Shown: piece by piece, positions 46,342-57,630 of the stretch
Numbering within the stretch: the stretch's first letter is position 1
Layout: every line of letters starts with the position of its first letter
Assembly (NCBI GenBank): GCA_030295235.1
Contig: AP026154.1
Location: 464,501-528,500, forward strand
DNA: 64,000 nt
Direction: 5' to 3'
DNA from: Fistulifera solaris
Lineage: Eukaryota; Bacillariophyta; Bacillariophyceae; Naviculales; Stauroneidaceae
Translations under genes and position numbers: made by a program
Notes under the pieces: model-generated
Database searches by the model: none
The model's input: the letters and a program-made list of their open reading frames with translations, nothing else
What the model was told of the DNA's origin: nothing

Positions 46342-46360
46342 CGGAAAATTTACGCACACA
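45613..46360. other. Divergent intergenic region
   Basis: About 750 bases between R2 and PP5. It includes a GT repeat at 45655-45671, an ACCGACCGACCGA patch near 45955, and the (AAC)14 tract in the PP5 leader. No additional gene. Confidence 0.45.
46301..46342. repeat. (AAC)14 microsatellite in the PP5 5' leader
   Basis: Forty-two bases of pure AAC ending 18 bases before the PP5 ATG at 46361. The frame is open through it (poly-Asn) but starts only at a GTG, so it is most likely untranslated. Confidence 0.95.
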
Positions 46361-47958
46361 ATGACGGCTATTGACGAGACGACACCTTTCATGACCGAAA
46401 CGGAGGATTCTTCCGAAGACGAAGTCTTATTTGTGTCACACGATGATATTCCTCCCGATCATCTCATTGTAGATCGTTCGCAAGAACCCAATGCTGCCGA
46501 ACTCGCCATAAAACACAAAGATCAAGGCAACATTTATTTGCAACAAGGACGATTCGTCCAAGCCGTTGATGAATATTCGTCGGGACTCGAATATGCTCCG
46601 CAACACGCCGTGCTCTTGAGTAATCGGGCGTTGGCGTATATTAAATTGGAAAATTATGGTCTCGCCTTACAAGATGCCGATCATGCCATTGCGGCAGATC
46701 CAACATACGCGAAAGCTTATTATCGACGCGCGTCGGCCAACTTTGCCTTGCATCATTTCAAATTGGCTCGGAAAGATTTTCGCACGGTCGTGAAACTCAA
46801 ACCGAAAGATAAAGACGGGAAAGTCAAATTAGCCGCTGTGGAAAAAGCCATACGCGAAGAACTTTTCGCGAAAGCGATTGAAGCGGAACAAACGGCACCA
46901 CTCAGTGTCACCTTTCCGATCGATGCCATCGAGGTATCTTCGACGTATACAGGTCCGCATCCGACGGGATCGTATCAACCGGATTGTGAGGCGGCCTTGT
47001 TTGAATCACCGGGACAATTGCCGCGAGAATTTGTTTTAGCGGCGATGGATTATTTCAAACAGCAACAATTGATTCACAAACGATACGTCGCACGATTGCT
47101 CATGGCCTGTGCTACCTATTATGCCAAGGAACCCACGTTGATGCGGATTCAATTACCAACTCCCGATGCGCGCATCACGGTGTGTGGAGATACGCACGGA
47201 CAATATTACGATGTCTTGAATATATTGGAACTCAATGGGATGCCCTCGAAAGACAATCCGTACTTGTTCAATGGAGATTTCGTGGACCGTGGTTCGTTCA
47301 GTGTGGAAGTCATTCTGACATTGTTGTTGTGGAAAATGCACGATCCGGCGTGTATTTATTTGACACGGGGTAATCACGAAACCAAGAATATGAACAAGAT
47401 TTATGGATTTGAAGGTGAAGTCAAGGCCAAGTATGATGACAAGATATTTCAGTTGTTTTTGGAAGTCTTCTCGTGGTTGCCATTGGCGGCGGTCATTGAA
47501 GATCAAGTGTTTGTCACACACGGAGGCATTCCTGTCGATGAAACCGTCATGTTGGAAGACATTTCCAATACCAAACGCGGAATGGAACCACCAGAATCGG
47601 GGATTATGAGCGACTTGTTGTGGAGTGATCCACAACCGTTCCCGGGCAAATCACCTTCGAAGCGGGGGGTCGGATTCGCGTTTGGTCCCGATATTGCGCA
47701 AGCCTTTTGCAGCGGAATCATTTGAAATTCATCATCCGTTCTCACGAAGTCAAGGAGGAAGGTTATTTGGTCGAACATGATGGCAAGACGATTACCGTGT
47801 TTAGTGCACCCAATTATTGCGATAGCATGGGCAACAAAGGTGCGTTTATTCACTTGAACGCTACTATGGAACCACGATTTACAAAATTTGAAGCAGTGCC
47901 GCACCCGAATGTGAAGCCCATGGCGTATGCCGCCGGTATGGGTGGGCTGTTTGCCTAG
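46361..47958 (+). CDS. PPP5C: Serine/threonine protein phosphatase 5 (TPR-PPP)
   Basis: About 532 residues from ATG 46361 (TAIDETTPFMTETED). After an acidic leader, three TPR repeats start at ELAIKHKDQGNIYLQQGRF and end near KLKPKDKD. The phosphatase domain has GDTHGQYYD, NGDFVDRGS, TRGNHETKN, THGG and SAPNYCDSMGNKG, so all metal-binding motifs are intact. It ends AVPHPNVKPMAYAAGMGGLF, the PP5 tail. PP5 acts with Hsp90 on client kinases. At 47705-47708 the T run reads one base short: AF continues LQRNHLKFIIRSHE as in other PP5 proteins. Confidence 0.94.
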
Positions 47959-48215
47959 AATGGTGAATACGTATCCATCGTGGAACGCGAGAAGTCGTAG
48001 CAGAAGTTAAAACGAATAGGAAGACCACCAAAGTAGCAAGGAATTTGAAGTTAAGCCATATACTTGTACAAACAATACCAACACTGATTTTGTGTGGTTC
48101 AACCATTCAATACTCTTGAATCAAGACAAAGATACAAGCAAAATCAAGAAGAAAAGTCGTCGCGTAAGAGTTAGGATCCTATATTAGTTTGTTTATTCTT
48201 GAATCGAAATGGTTT

Positions 48216-48835
48216 CTAACGATACGATTTTTGGAAACGAGCGCGAGCGGATCGACCACCGTACTTTTTCGGTTCGCATCGACGAGGATCACTGACCAAC
48301 AAGTTTCGGTCATAATCCAACAAAGTCTGGCGCAAAGCACACTTCGATTGTTCATCGACATACTTGGCATGATAGGCGACCACCGATTTGGCAATGGCTT
48401 GACGAATGGCGTAAATTTGGGCCGTGATACCACCACCCTTCACTCGGATACGGATATCAAGGTTGCTGAACTTGTCCTGTCCGACCACGAGAACTGGTTC
48501 GAATACCTTCAAGCGGAGTCCGGCAGGTTCGATCAATTCGATGGGTTGACCATTGACTTTGATCAATCCGCGGCCCTGCTTGGCGAAAGCGACGGCCGTG
48601 GCGGTCTTTTTTCTGTAAAAAATAGTAAAAAAATCATTCATCAGTGAATATGTATTAAAAAGGGAAAGAAGGATAGACAAAACATAATCAAGAGCGATGC
48701 AACGACTGATTTTCCGCGATGATTTACTCCGTCTCGTTTTCGTCAATTGCCGACATACTATTATAATTTCTCTCCCATTTAAGCAATAACTTACTTTCCA
48801 AATACTTGAACGGATTGTGATGTAGAAGCAGTCAT
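48216..48835 (-). CDS. RPS16: Cytosolic ribosomal protein uS9 (RPS16)
   Basis: Exon 1 is 48795-48835 ([12 protein letters not shown]), the intron 48613-48794 and exon 2 48216-48612, joined in phase as [14 protein letters not shown]. Motifs: [56 protein letters not shown] and a C-terminus [20 protein letters not shown] then YR, whose final Arg reaches the P-site tRNA. About 145 residues, the normal length. An intron right after a short first exon is common in ribosomal protein genes. Confidence 0.95.
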
Positions 48836-49529
48836 TGTCAAGTTATTTATTGCAGTACATTCAGTTTTCAAAGGGCAACACAACAACGAGTGCGATGCCG
48901 TCGAAACTTTACCGGTGTCGTCGTTTTCAGTTTAGTAAGGCGGTAAACCTGACGAACGTACAGTCGTGCAGACGCCAAGGATGCACCCAATGCAACAATA
49001 TAATAGTAGACGTAGCAGTACCGTTACCGGTACTCACACAGTGCCATGCGGTTTTCGATTGATTCAGTCTTGTTTCGGTCGTGCGATATGTGTCGTATCG
49101 AAACTCACTTAAGGTTTGGCATCAAGTCCTTTTAACATCATCCATTCTCGTTGGTCCGTTGCGAGTATTTCAGTCTCTATTGAACAAGAATAACCCAACT
49201 AATCTGATCAAGCCTAAGGGATAATATACCGTTTCCTCACTATATGCTCGTTGTTTTGTTAAAAGCCACAGTTGCCCATTGCTTTGCTGTAAGATGCATT
49301 TCATTTTGAAAAGATTGGAAAATTGCGGAGCGCCATTGTTAAATGGCATCTTCTAATATATACTTGTAGACAAAAATCACGTTTTATTTCATGCAACAAC
49401 AGGTTACTAGAGATCTACTCGGAATTGATTAACTATGTTTACAGTACGGTGGTGGACATGTCCTTTTCCACTTACACGGCGTTAATCGTCTCACCGTATA
49501 AATTTCCTTCTTATCCATGTTCTTCACAT
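48836..49529. other. Intergenic region
   Basis: About 690 bases between the RPS16 promoter side and the 3' end of the HSF gene. No gene, repeat or RNA is supported. Confidence 0.4.
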
Positions 49530-50362
49530 TTATAAATCCATCAACATCCAATCATTCAAAAGAAAATCATCAAATACTTCTCGAATGTTGACGGACGTAA
49601 GTGCACGATCGATGTGGTCTTCTAAAACAGGGAATTTGGACGGAACTGCCAAAGGTTGCGGATCTACGGCATCGTGGCACACGTCAGGTCGGTCTCGACG
49701 ATCGCCACTTCGAAACAATGCATTTGCGGCAGTAATCTGATTTATTCCTACTCCATAGTCTTGCATTTTCATTGAGGTTTCTTCAAACACGCCATTCTGC
49801 AGGGAAGCTTGCGAGCCCGACAAAACCAAGGAGAGAGATGTGGATTGGGTTGTGACGCCCGTGGCTTCAGTTTGATCGCACGATAAGGCTCGCGCCTTCG
49901 AGAGTCCGGAAGGACTCACCCAACTCATACTCCAAAAGTCCGGCTCTTCGTCCGGATTGGATTTTCTTCGGACCAAAGTACCTTTGACTTTAATTCGAAC
50001 AATTTTCGGGGCCAACCAAGTCATGCCCCGCAAAAAGCATTCGTGATAGTACGCTCCTCGATCGACTCCTTTCGTAATTCGACAAAAGCCGTAAATGTTC
50101 AACTGGCGCTGGAAGGAAGCAATCTTGGTCAATTTGAAGTACCGAGGTAAATTTTTTCAAATTCCTTGGCATCGTGTACCACAAAGCACCGTCCATGCGG
50201 TTGCCACGACACAACACGTGAAAGGCCTTGTTGCTCGACGTCCTCTAATGTTGCATGGAGCTTGTAAATGAAGGTGTGTCCTTGCGCATCGGAAGTCGTG
50301 CGATCTGGAGGAATTGCATTCGCGTGATCTTGATAATGGTGATGAATAATTCGTTTGGTCAT
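49530..50362 (-). CDS. HSF: Heat-shock-factor-type transcription factor
   Basis: About 277 residues from ATG 50362 (TKRIIHHHYQDHANAIPP). The HSF DNA-binding domain is near the N-terminus: FIYKLHATLEDVEQQGLSRV, VSWQPHGRCFVVHDAKEFEK, then ILPRYFKLTKIASFQRQLN, IYGFCRITKGVDRGAYYHEC, FLRGM. SFQRQLNxYGF is the recognition helix and YYHExFLRG is the diatom/plant-like wing end. No clear coiled-coil trimerisation region follows; the C-terminus is acidic (REVFDDFLLNDWMLMDL), possibly an activation segment. The frame slips at AAA (50149-50151; T3 on the minus strand), which reads one base short between FEKI and LPRYF. HSFs are strongly expanded in diatoms. Confidence 0.88.
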
Positions 50363-51356
50363 GTTGGAATGATTGCAAGAAGCATAGAGAATGGTTGTGG
50401 TGTTGTCAACAACAATTCGACAAATGAATCTTTGTGACTAAATCGAGCGACGACGAACTGGCAACTGGCAACAGATTTCGATGTTCTGAGTTGTTGTAAT
50501 CTCTGCCATCTGCCAGTATTAAACTACAGTGTACTTCACGAATTCAAGTACGAGAGAGGGAACAAAGAATTGCCGATGATATCTTTTTTTTGAAGGCCTA
50601 CAGGCCTTAAGGATCTTACCTATTAACAAAATTCTTTGCACCTTCTGTTCCTTCTAACTTCAAAAACTGGTTACTTAGTGTGTGCTGACTGCTGACGTAA
50701 CATATAGGGCTATTGGTTACTACTGTTACTCGTATATAGTTTAACGGGTCAGTAATCTTGAATTCGTATTTCGTACCTCCCTCAGCATCCTGCCATGGGA
50801 AAATAATAATCTTTCTACCTTGAAACTGGAAACTCGCATTATCCTTCATGGATTGATGTGTGTTCTAAGCAGCATGTGTTCCTTATAGCTCACGCCAACG
50901 CTTCTCGCCATCTGGCGTAAACTCTACTTCCCAACCAAGGCTCAACACTCAACACTCAACACCAGTCACCAGTAGTTGGAAACAGGAAACTCACGAGTCG
51001 AGATAAATTTCTGCCGAGTGACTGGATGTTCATTGTTCGTTTAAGGACTGTTCGCGACCAGCGTTTTTGGCCCGTCTAGCTCTCTCGAAGGTCGAGCTCT
51101 TAAGAGAAGAAGGGCGAACAGGCGGAATCAATACCAAAGTCTACCTAGTGAACTCTTTGAAGGAAAGAAATAGGCGTTTGTTGTGTTTCGAATTACTAAG
51201 TGTCATTTTTTCGATAGAAAAAAGAAGAGGAGAGCCAAGTTGACCTTTGTCTTCCTATAACTAAGCAAATGTGAGAAGATTATATAGATGAAAAGCCAGA
51301 GCTTCCGTACAATCATACCTAACTGTAGCGAGACTATCTAGTTTATTTCGTTTTAG
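50363..51356. other. Long intergenic region
   Basis: About 990 bases between two minus-strand genes. It has three CTCAACA repeats near 50941-50962. The open frame at 50616-50849 (-) has no family content. Confidence 0.4.
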
Positions 51357-52957
51357 TTAGAATGGAATCATGGTTTCTTCATCAATATCCGGATTGTCGA
51401 GCTTATCCATAGCCGACTTGATCATTTGACTATCCTTCGGATCCAAATCCATCGCCGCCAAGAAACATTTCATGGCATCATCCAGTCGACCCAATCGTTT
51501 GTATACTTTTCCCAGACAAAAGTGCACCGTCGCTTCTCGGGGAGCCGCGTCCCGGACCTTTTCCAATTCCAGGGCGGCTTCTTGAGGCCGATGCAAGGCA
51601 CTGTAGATGGTGGCGCGCTGAAAACGGGCCTGTGGATTCCCCGGATCGAGTCGACTCGCTTCCGAAAGCGTTTCGAGAGCCTGATACGCTTTGCCGTTGG
51701 CATGTTGCGAAATACCCCAATTGCACCGTAAAATGCTGCTGGTCGGGTGAATCTGGCACGCTCGTTCAAAGTGATATTCGGCCAAATCGTACTTTTCTTG
51801 TCGATGATAGATACAACCAAGTCCATACCAGGCATTGTAATGTCGTTCATTTGTGCGAATCGCTTGACGGAAACAAGCCATGGCGGGTTCAAAGTCTTCG
51901 TTGGCCATGTATTCGTAGCCACACAGTGTGTGCGTGTAGGTGAAATTCGGATCCAATTGCAACGAACGCTTAAAAAAGGACAAGGCCGCCTCGTGGTCCT
52001 TTTGCAATGAAAAGCAATTTCCCACCACACACCAGGCTTGCGGTGATCGCTTGTCCCACGCCACGACATGCTGCGCTAAACTTGCCAAATCCACTTCTTT
52101 CTTCTGGTGCCAATAGACAGTCGACAACAACTCGAGTCCTTCCAGACGTCCCGGTTCTAAATGCTTCATGTGCTCCAAGCACCTTTGCGCGGCGGTGAAT
52201 TCATTTAATTCCAAGTACGCTTTGCCTTGTTGATGCAACACCCACGATGTATTTTGATGAGACAGCGGTAACATCCTCAAAGTATCCAGACAGGCCTGAC
52301 ATTGATAGTGACACAACTCTTGGTACGCCTTACCCACCGTCGCCAACGTTTGCAATATACTTTGTACATCACCTTTCTCTTCTTCCAGAAACAACGAACG
52401 GGGTTCCGATGCTTCGCCCCCAATCCTTGCAGATATCGCATCGAACGTGTGACGGTCGACAAAGAGGGCGTTTCTGGTGAAGGAGGATAATAACCACGAT
52501 TCGCCACCTGTCGGGCTCTCCGGAGTACTACCGTGTGGCTAGAAGTTTCCCCGTTCCAGAGTCGTATTTTGATGAATGGGCGTCAATCCGGGCGAAGGCG
52601 GCTGGGGCTGTAAGGGTGTTTTAGCAGTAGTCGTGGCAGCCGTCGGCGGCTTGGGGACACCAAAGACAGTCGGGACATCGACCGCCACACCCAAATCCGT
52701 CAACGCCTGGAAACTGGACCACAAGAATGGATCGAGTTGCAAGGACATTTGATAATACTGAATGGCACGTTGCGTGCGATTGGATTTCCGAAACACGTCT
52801 CCCAACAATGCCAAGCCTGCCGCTCCATTGGGAATCGGACACGGCTATACCGACGAGTAGTGAGTCCAGTTTCGCATACGACTTTTCGGCTAGCAATTCC
52901 ACTTACCGTCGTTTGTAAAATCCAGTCTTCGAAACTGCTCTGAGATGGTTGTTGTGG

Positions 52958-52993
<36 letters not shown>

Positions 52994-53362
52994 GAATTGA
53001 TGACGACAATCGTGCAAGAGTGCATCTTCGGCACGGGCATATTCTTTCAACTGGAAAGAACACTGAGCCGACAAGTAGAGTAATTGAGAAGTGGGATGAG
53101 CCGCCTTGCTGAGCAGATGCCGTGCCCGGGGAATTTGTCCGGCTTGATAGTAACACAAACACAACCAATAGAGAGCCGCCGGATCCGAGGGAAATTCCGC
53201 CACACACCGTTCCGCCAAGAAAATAGCATTGTCGAGTCGAAAGACGTTCATGTATTGTTGTATTAACGACAAATAATGCGATAAATCGGGATGATGATGA
53301 TGAGTGGTTGTTGTTTTGTGCACATCCTGTGGTCGAGCATCCAAAGTTGGAGGAGCGCCCAT
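51357..53362 (-). CDS. CDC27: Anaphase-promoting complex subunit 3 (APC3/CDC27), TPR protein
   Basis: ATG 53362 (GAPPTLDARPQD). Exon 1 is 52907-53362 and the intron 52845-52906; the next exon resumes PCPIPNGAAGLALLGDVF. N-terminal TPRs (FRLDNAIFLAERCVAEF, ARHLLSKAAHPTSQLLYLSA) are followed by a Gln tract. A Pro-rich linker leads to at least seven C-terminal TPRs, for example SPQAWCVVGNCFSLQKDHEA, FTYTHTLCGYEYMANEDFEP and ERHYNAWYGLGCIYHRQEKY; this last motif is an APC3 hallmark. APC3 binds the IR tails of CDC20/CDH1. C runs at 52417-52421 and 52549-52552 each read one base short and break the linker frame. Confidence 0.92.
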
Positions 53363-53867
53363 TTTGGTTGGTTTGTGATAATAACAGGACAGAGTTTAAG
53401 TCTTAATGGCGACTGCGGCTGCGCTTGATTGGTGACTCCAACAAATGCTTGACACGGGCAATGGAAACAGAGAATGATGATAATACGGAGTACTACGTAA
53501 ATAAAAGTATGTTAAGTATTCTACTCTGCAGGATGGTCATGGTCGAGGTTTCCGCGCAGCGCCGGATGGGCCGCTAAGTTTACTCTATCCTTATGAGTAG
53601 ATCCGGAAAAGCAAAGGATTGTTTTTCTCTACGCAAGAGGACCCTATACGACACGCGGAATACCGCACACGAACGTCTTTGCCATGGTAGCGAACAACAA
53701 CGGACTCTTTGATCTACACTTTTAGGAACAGTCCGTCAAAACCGTTCGCGACGCGCCGGCGGCGATCGCAACCCGTTTTCCCAACCACAATAAACACGTT
53801 CGACAAAAATAACAACAACAATTACACTACCTTTTATGATTCTTCCTGCAATTATCTAGAAACAAGA
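53363..53867. other. Divergent intergenic region
   Basis: About 500 bases between CDC27 and the PDI gene. No gene is supported; the open frame upstream of ATG 53868 is not conserved. Confidence 0.4.
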
Positions 53868-55347
53868 ATGATACGATACTCTTTACTTCTCTTATTACTA
53901 TTATTCGCTCCCGGTCAGGCAGTTCCGGCCAAAGAAGCCGTGTACAAACCGGGAGAAATCCCCAATCAACCGGTCCGCATCAACAAAGAAAACTTTGAAT
54001 CCATGTTGCAAGATAAAACGAATCCTTTGTGGCTATTGAAATTTTATGCGCCCTGGTAAGAAAGAAGAAAAAGTTTTCTTTTTCTTTTTTCTTCACGAGT
54101 GTCAGTCTCATACTTGTCTCCTTCTTCAAAAGGTGCGGACACTGCAAACGACTCGCACCCATTTTGACCAAAGTCGCGCAACAAACTGCCGGTCAAATGG
54201 CCATCGGAAAAAATTGATTGCACTTCCACGGGAGCTCCTCTTTGCAAACAATTTGATGTGAAAGGATACCCGACACTTATGTTTGCGTTAGATGGAGAAG
54301 TGCAAGATTTTCCGTACGGACGGAGTCAGGAAGAATTGGTGGCCTTTGCGAAAAAAATGAATACGTTGACGGTGGATGTAGTAGCATCACAACAAGATGC
54401 CGATCAATATGCCCGAACCCAAACATCGAATGGCATTGTGTTTGTGGCGTATGATCCGGCGTCGGCAAATGCCCAAGAAATCTCGGACAAATTGAATACT
54501 AGTCCTTCGTTGCAAACATATGCGACGGTAGCACGGAAAGAACAAGCGTTCGCTCATTTTTTTGCTGTTAGAACCGTCTCTAATGGAAGGAGAAGAAGGC
54601 CCAAGCGTCGTTCCAGCCGCATTTGGTGATTTTCCGTCCTCGTCGTCGTTTTTCGTGTGTCGTAGGGAAGTTGGAGTTCCGACGCGTTGTATGCCTACGG
54701 ACGCCGACTTGCAAGCCTGGGTCCGGGCGAACAACATCCCCACGGTCAATGATTTAGGACCGACCAATTTTTACAGCATTGGTCATAAAGGACGTCCCTT
54801 GGTCATTGGTGTTTATCATCCCGAAGTCGAAGTCGCGAGTGGCAAGGATCCAGAAACCGATATCAAAGATCGGCTTTTGGAATTTGCCATTGCCAATCCA
54901 CTCGCCTCGGAATATTACTTTGGGTACATGAATGGTCACAAGTGGACCTCCTTTTTAGAGCAATTCAATGTCATGGGTGGACCGCAAGTCTTCGTGTTGG
55001 ATGTTCCCACCAAGACGTACTGGCAAGACGAGAAATTGGGATACGATTTGGACATTGAGGGATTGCTAAAAGCCAAAGCGAGTGGTGCGGTGGCAGGATT
55101 ATCGGCCCGACGTAAAGGTGTCGATGGTATCAAAGATATGATTGCCGATTGGGTCGAAAACAATCTCATGGCGGCTTCCATTATCACTTTAGTGTTTCTG
55201 TTGGTGCTGTACGTGTCGTTGGCCTATTGGGCATCTTCGGAAGATGTTCCCGTGAGTGCGGAAGAAGCCTTGCTGGCGGCCGAACAAGAAGCCAATGCAG
55301 AGGCTGCCGCACAAGTCCAAGAAGAAGAATCCAAGAAAAATAAGTAA
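53868..55347 (+). CDS. Membrane-anchored protein disulfide isomerase (TMX3-like)
   Basis: ATG 53868 gives a signal peptide (LLLLLLLFAPGQAVPA). A thioredoxin domain follows with KFYAPWCGHCKRLAPI; the WCGHC site is split by an intron (54056-54132). Next come DCTSTGAPLCKQFDVKGYPT, further thioredoxin-like regions without active Cys pairs, one C-terminal transmembrane helix (AASIITLVFLLVLYVSLAYW), an acidic cytosolic tail and a terminal KKNK that fits a dilysine ER-retention signal. This is the TMX3 layout: oxidative folding in the ER. Two runs, A6 at 54208-54213 and T7 at 54557-54563, read one base long and break the frame. Confidence 0.87.
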
Positions 55348-55406
55348 ATGATTTTCTATTTATATAAGTGGTTAATGCATCTATTGGTTTTGTATTACTT
55401 TATCTT

Positions 55407-56614
55407 TTATGGAAGAACAAAGACATGAGCGGTTTGATCTTTATCAAAGCATCGAAAATCTTGTTTCCCTCGACCTTTCATTTTATCAGAAACGGCCAAG
55501 AGTGTGTACTCGTTCATCCAGTGAATCCCTTCAATGTTGCAGTAAATCGTTTCACATTCGTTGTCTTTGGGAAAATCGTACACCGTCTCTTCGTCAGAAG
55601 CAAATTCAATGGTATCGATGTCCCATAATCCGTCTTCCACGAGCCCTTTGAGACGACCGATCCATACTTGACTCTCTTCTTGAGAAGTAATGGCGACCCG
55701 ATCACCCAGTATACTAATGGCGGAGTAATCGTGAAAGGCGGCACTCGGTGGGACATCGATAATACGGAGCGTGGTCCACACGGTGCCATTCGATTTCATG
55801 GCCACCAGTTTGCCGTTACCTACATCGTCTTTTCGTTCTTCCGAGCAGTGATTGGCTTCACAGAGTGCTAATATCACCAGAGCTCCATCGTTTTGGTCGT
55901 GAATCGCAATGGCCCCTTCAAACCCTTTCGAGTCCCCTTCAAATTCAAATTCGGTCATCTGCTTGTTCACCGCACTGTATTGTTGATCATTCACCTGCAG
56001 CTGTTCAATTTCGGCATGAAAGGATTTGTCACGTTGTTGAATGGATTCACGAACAACATAGAAGAAACCAGCATCTTGCACCAGCGCTTCGTACCCCGAG
56101 TTATCCTGTTTCTTGCTAGAATGTACTTTGGTGCTCACAATTTGCACATTGTCGGGACTGAAGGGCTGTAAATCGGTCCGAAATTTGGACAGAGACCAAG
56201 AACTGTCACACACCGCGTACGCGTAGTCGTCATGAATCACGACGGACGACGCCTCGAACTTGGTTTGTCCTAACGTATCGGGAAAAAGTGCAATGAATGG
56301 TAATTCGTAAGCCAGTTGCAACGTGCGTTCACTGTAGGTTCCTTTTTCACACGCCCAATGGATGGGTTCGATCTTTTGTCGTCCTTCTTCGTCTCTTTGG
56401 CGTGCTGCTTCGTCTTTTTCTTGTTTCGTTTTTCATTATTGTGATGTGATACCCCTTCCATCGGTACTATGCTTTCTAATTTTCCTTCATTTTCCAATTT
56501 AGCCAACAGTGCAAACAGGGCCAAGGCCGCCAACAATTGCCACACGCACAAGAGCCGCGGTGGATGATTTTGCCGACGTGTTGTGTCGATCAATTGCGAT
56601 GTTTCCTCCGGCAT
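55407..56614 (-). CDS. Membrane-anchored propeller-like hypothetical protein
   Basis: About 400 residues from ATG 56614 (PEETSQLIDTTRRQ). A single membrane anchor (LLCVWQLLAALALFALLAKL) is followed by a Lys-rich linker. The lumenal or outer domain begins IEPIHWACEKGTYSE and LQLAYELPFIALFPD; repeats of the type FEASSVVIHDDYAYAVCDSS, DGALVILALCEANHC and NIEGIHWMNEYTLLAVSDK suggest a beta-propeller. It contains about six Cys, fitting an oxidising compartment. At 56415-56419 the T run reads one base short (linker frame). No precise family is recognised; phytase-esterase-like propellers are a possible relation. Confidence 0.6.
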
Positions 56615-57193
56615 TCTATTGCTTCGATTGCCTTTCTCAATTATTTAGCTTTATTCATGGAAGGAGTGAACGAAAAAGATCTGTCTTCAATTGCGTTGAA
56701 TAGGAATGAATTAGCCTTAGCCAATGGCAAATGGCAAACAATCGTTTTCGATCGAGTGTCATGGGAGCGACGCGAGAAGCGCACGAAAAATATCACCTCC
56801 CTTCTCAAAGTACTTTGTACTGTACACAGGCAGAAATACCCGTTTAGTAACTAGTAACCTTAAATGGGTTGGAAATGATGACGTCAGTCTGTTCCATGAT
56901 ACAGAAACAGACATCTGACAATTGGCGCATTCGGCATTCGTATTCCGCATAGACTCTACGATGTAGGATGTACAATCCAAAAATTAACTACTCCGTAGTA
57001 ATAAATAATGAGAAGGTGTGTCAGTACTATTTGCCCTAGAGATCGACACCATATTTTCCGTTGCGCTAAGTAAATACCATCGCCTTCTCGCCGATAGACA
57101 GACCGCGCTTGTTTGGAGCGAGGAACAGAACCAAAGGAGGGTAACAAAATCACAAACATTACGACTTTTATAGTATTCAACAAACCAATCAAC
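56615..57193. other. Divergent intergenic region
   Basis: About 580 bases with no supported gene or repeat. The reading frame that continues upstream of ATG 57194 has no conserved content. Confidence 0.4.
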
Positions 57194-57536
57194 ATGTCCA
57201 AGAATATCATCTTTTCCATCTTGTGGATGGCCGTGCTCTTTTTTATTGCCTGGCCGATTGCTATCTTTTGCTCGTGGTTTTGGATCGTCTTGCAGGTACG
57301 ATTCGTTCGACGAAACTAAAGTGTATTTTCCATTGATGTGGATGATTGTCTCTGCAAAAAAAACTTGTCTATGCTCTATCACCTCACCTTCTATTCTTCT
57401 TGATCAACAGCCCTTTGAAGCATGTTTCGGCTTTGTGAAACCGATCAACGACTTGCTTGAAAAGTTGCTGACCTGGCCTCGTGAGTTGGGACAAGCTGTG
57501 ATGGAATGTAAAGAATCGTTCCCGAATCCTTTTTAG
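57194..57536 (+). CDS. Small hydrophobic membrane protein, third paralogue (75 residues, one intron)
   Basis: Exons 57194-57295 and 57411-57536 with a 115-base intron (GTACGA..CAACAG) between LQ and PFEA. The protein begins SKNIIFSILW, has the membrane stretch with AWPIAIF, then PFEACFGFVKPIND, LLTWPRELGQAV and ends SFPNPF. It is clearly related to the tandem pair at 12.6 and 13.1 kb: same length class, WP motif, LQPFEAxFxFV, TWPRxxGxA. It lacks their NPC start and CPQP end. Function is unknown; a membrane hairpin or single-span protein. Confidence 0.72.
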
Positions 57537-57630
57537 AGGAAAACTCGCGATGTATCTTGTAATGTATTCTTGGTGAAAAGGTAGCGACGATCCATGTGTG
57601 AAAATATAAAACAACTAAAAATGCATGATT

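Noticed and set aside
46289-46360. Poly-Asn N-terminal extension of PP5
   Set aside because: The frame begins at GTG, not ATG, and the AAC tract is better explained as 5' leader.
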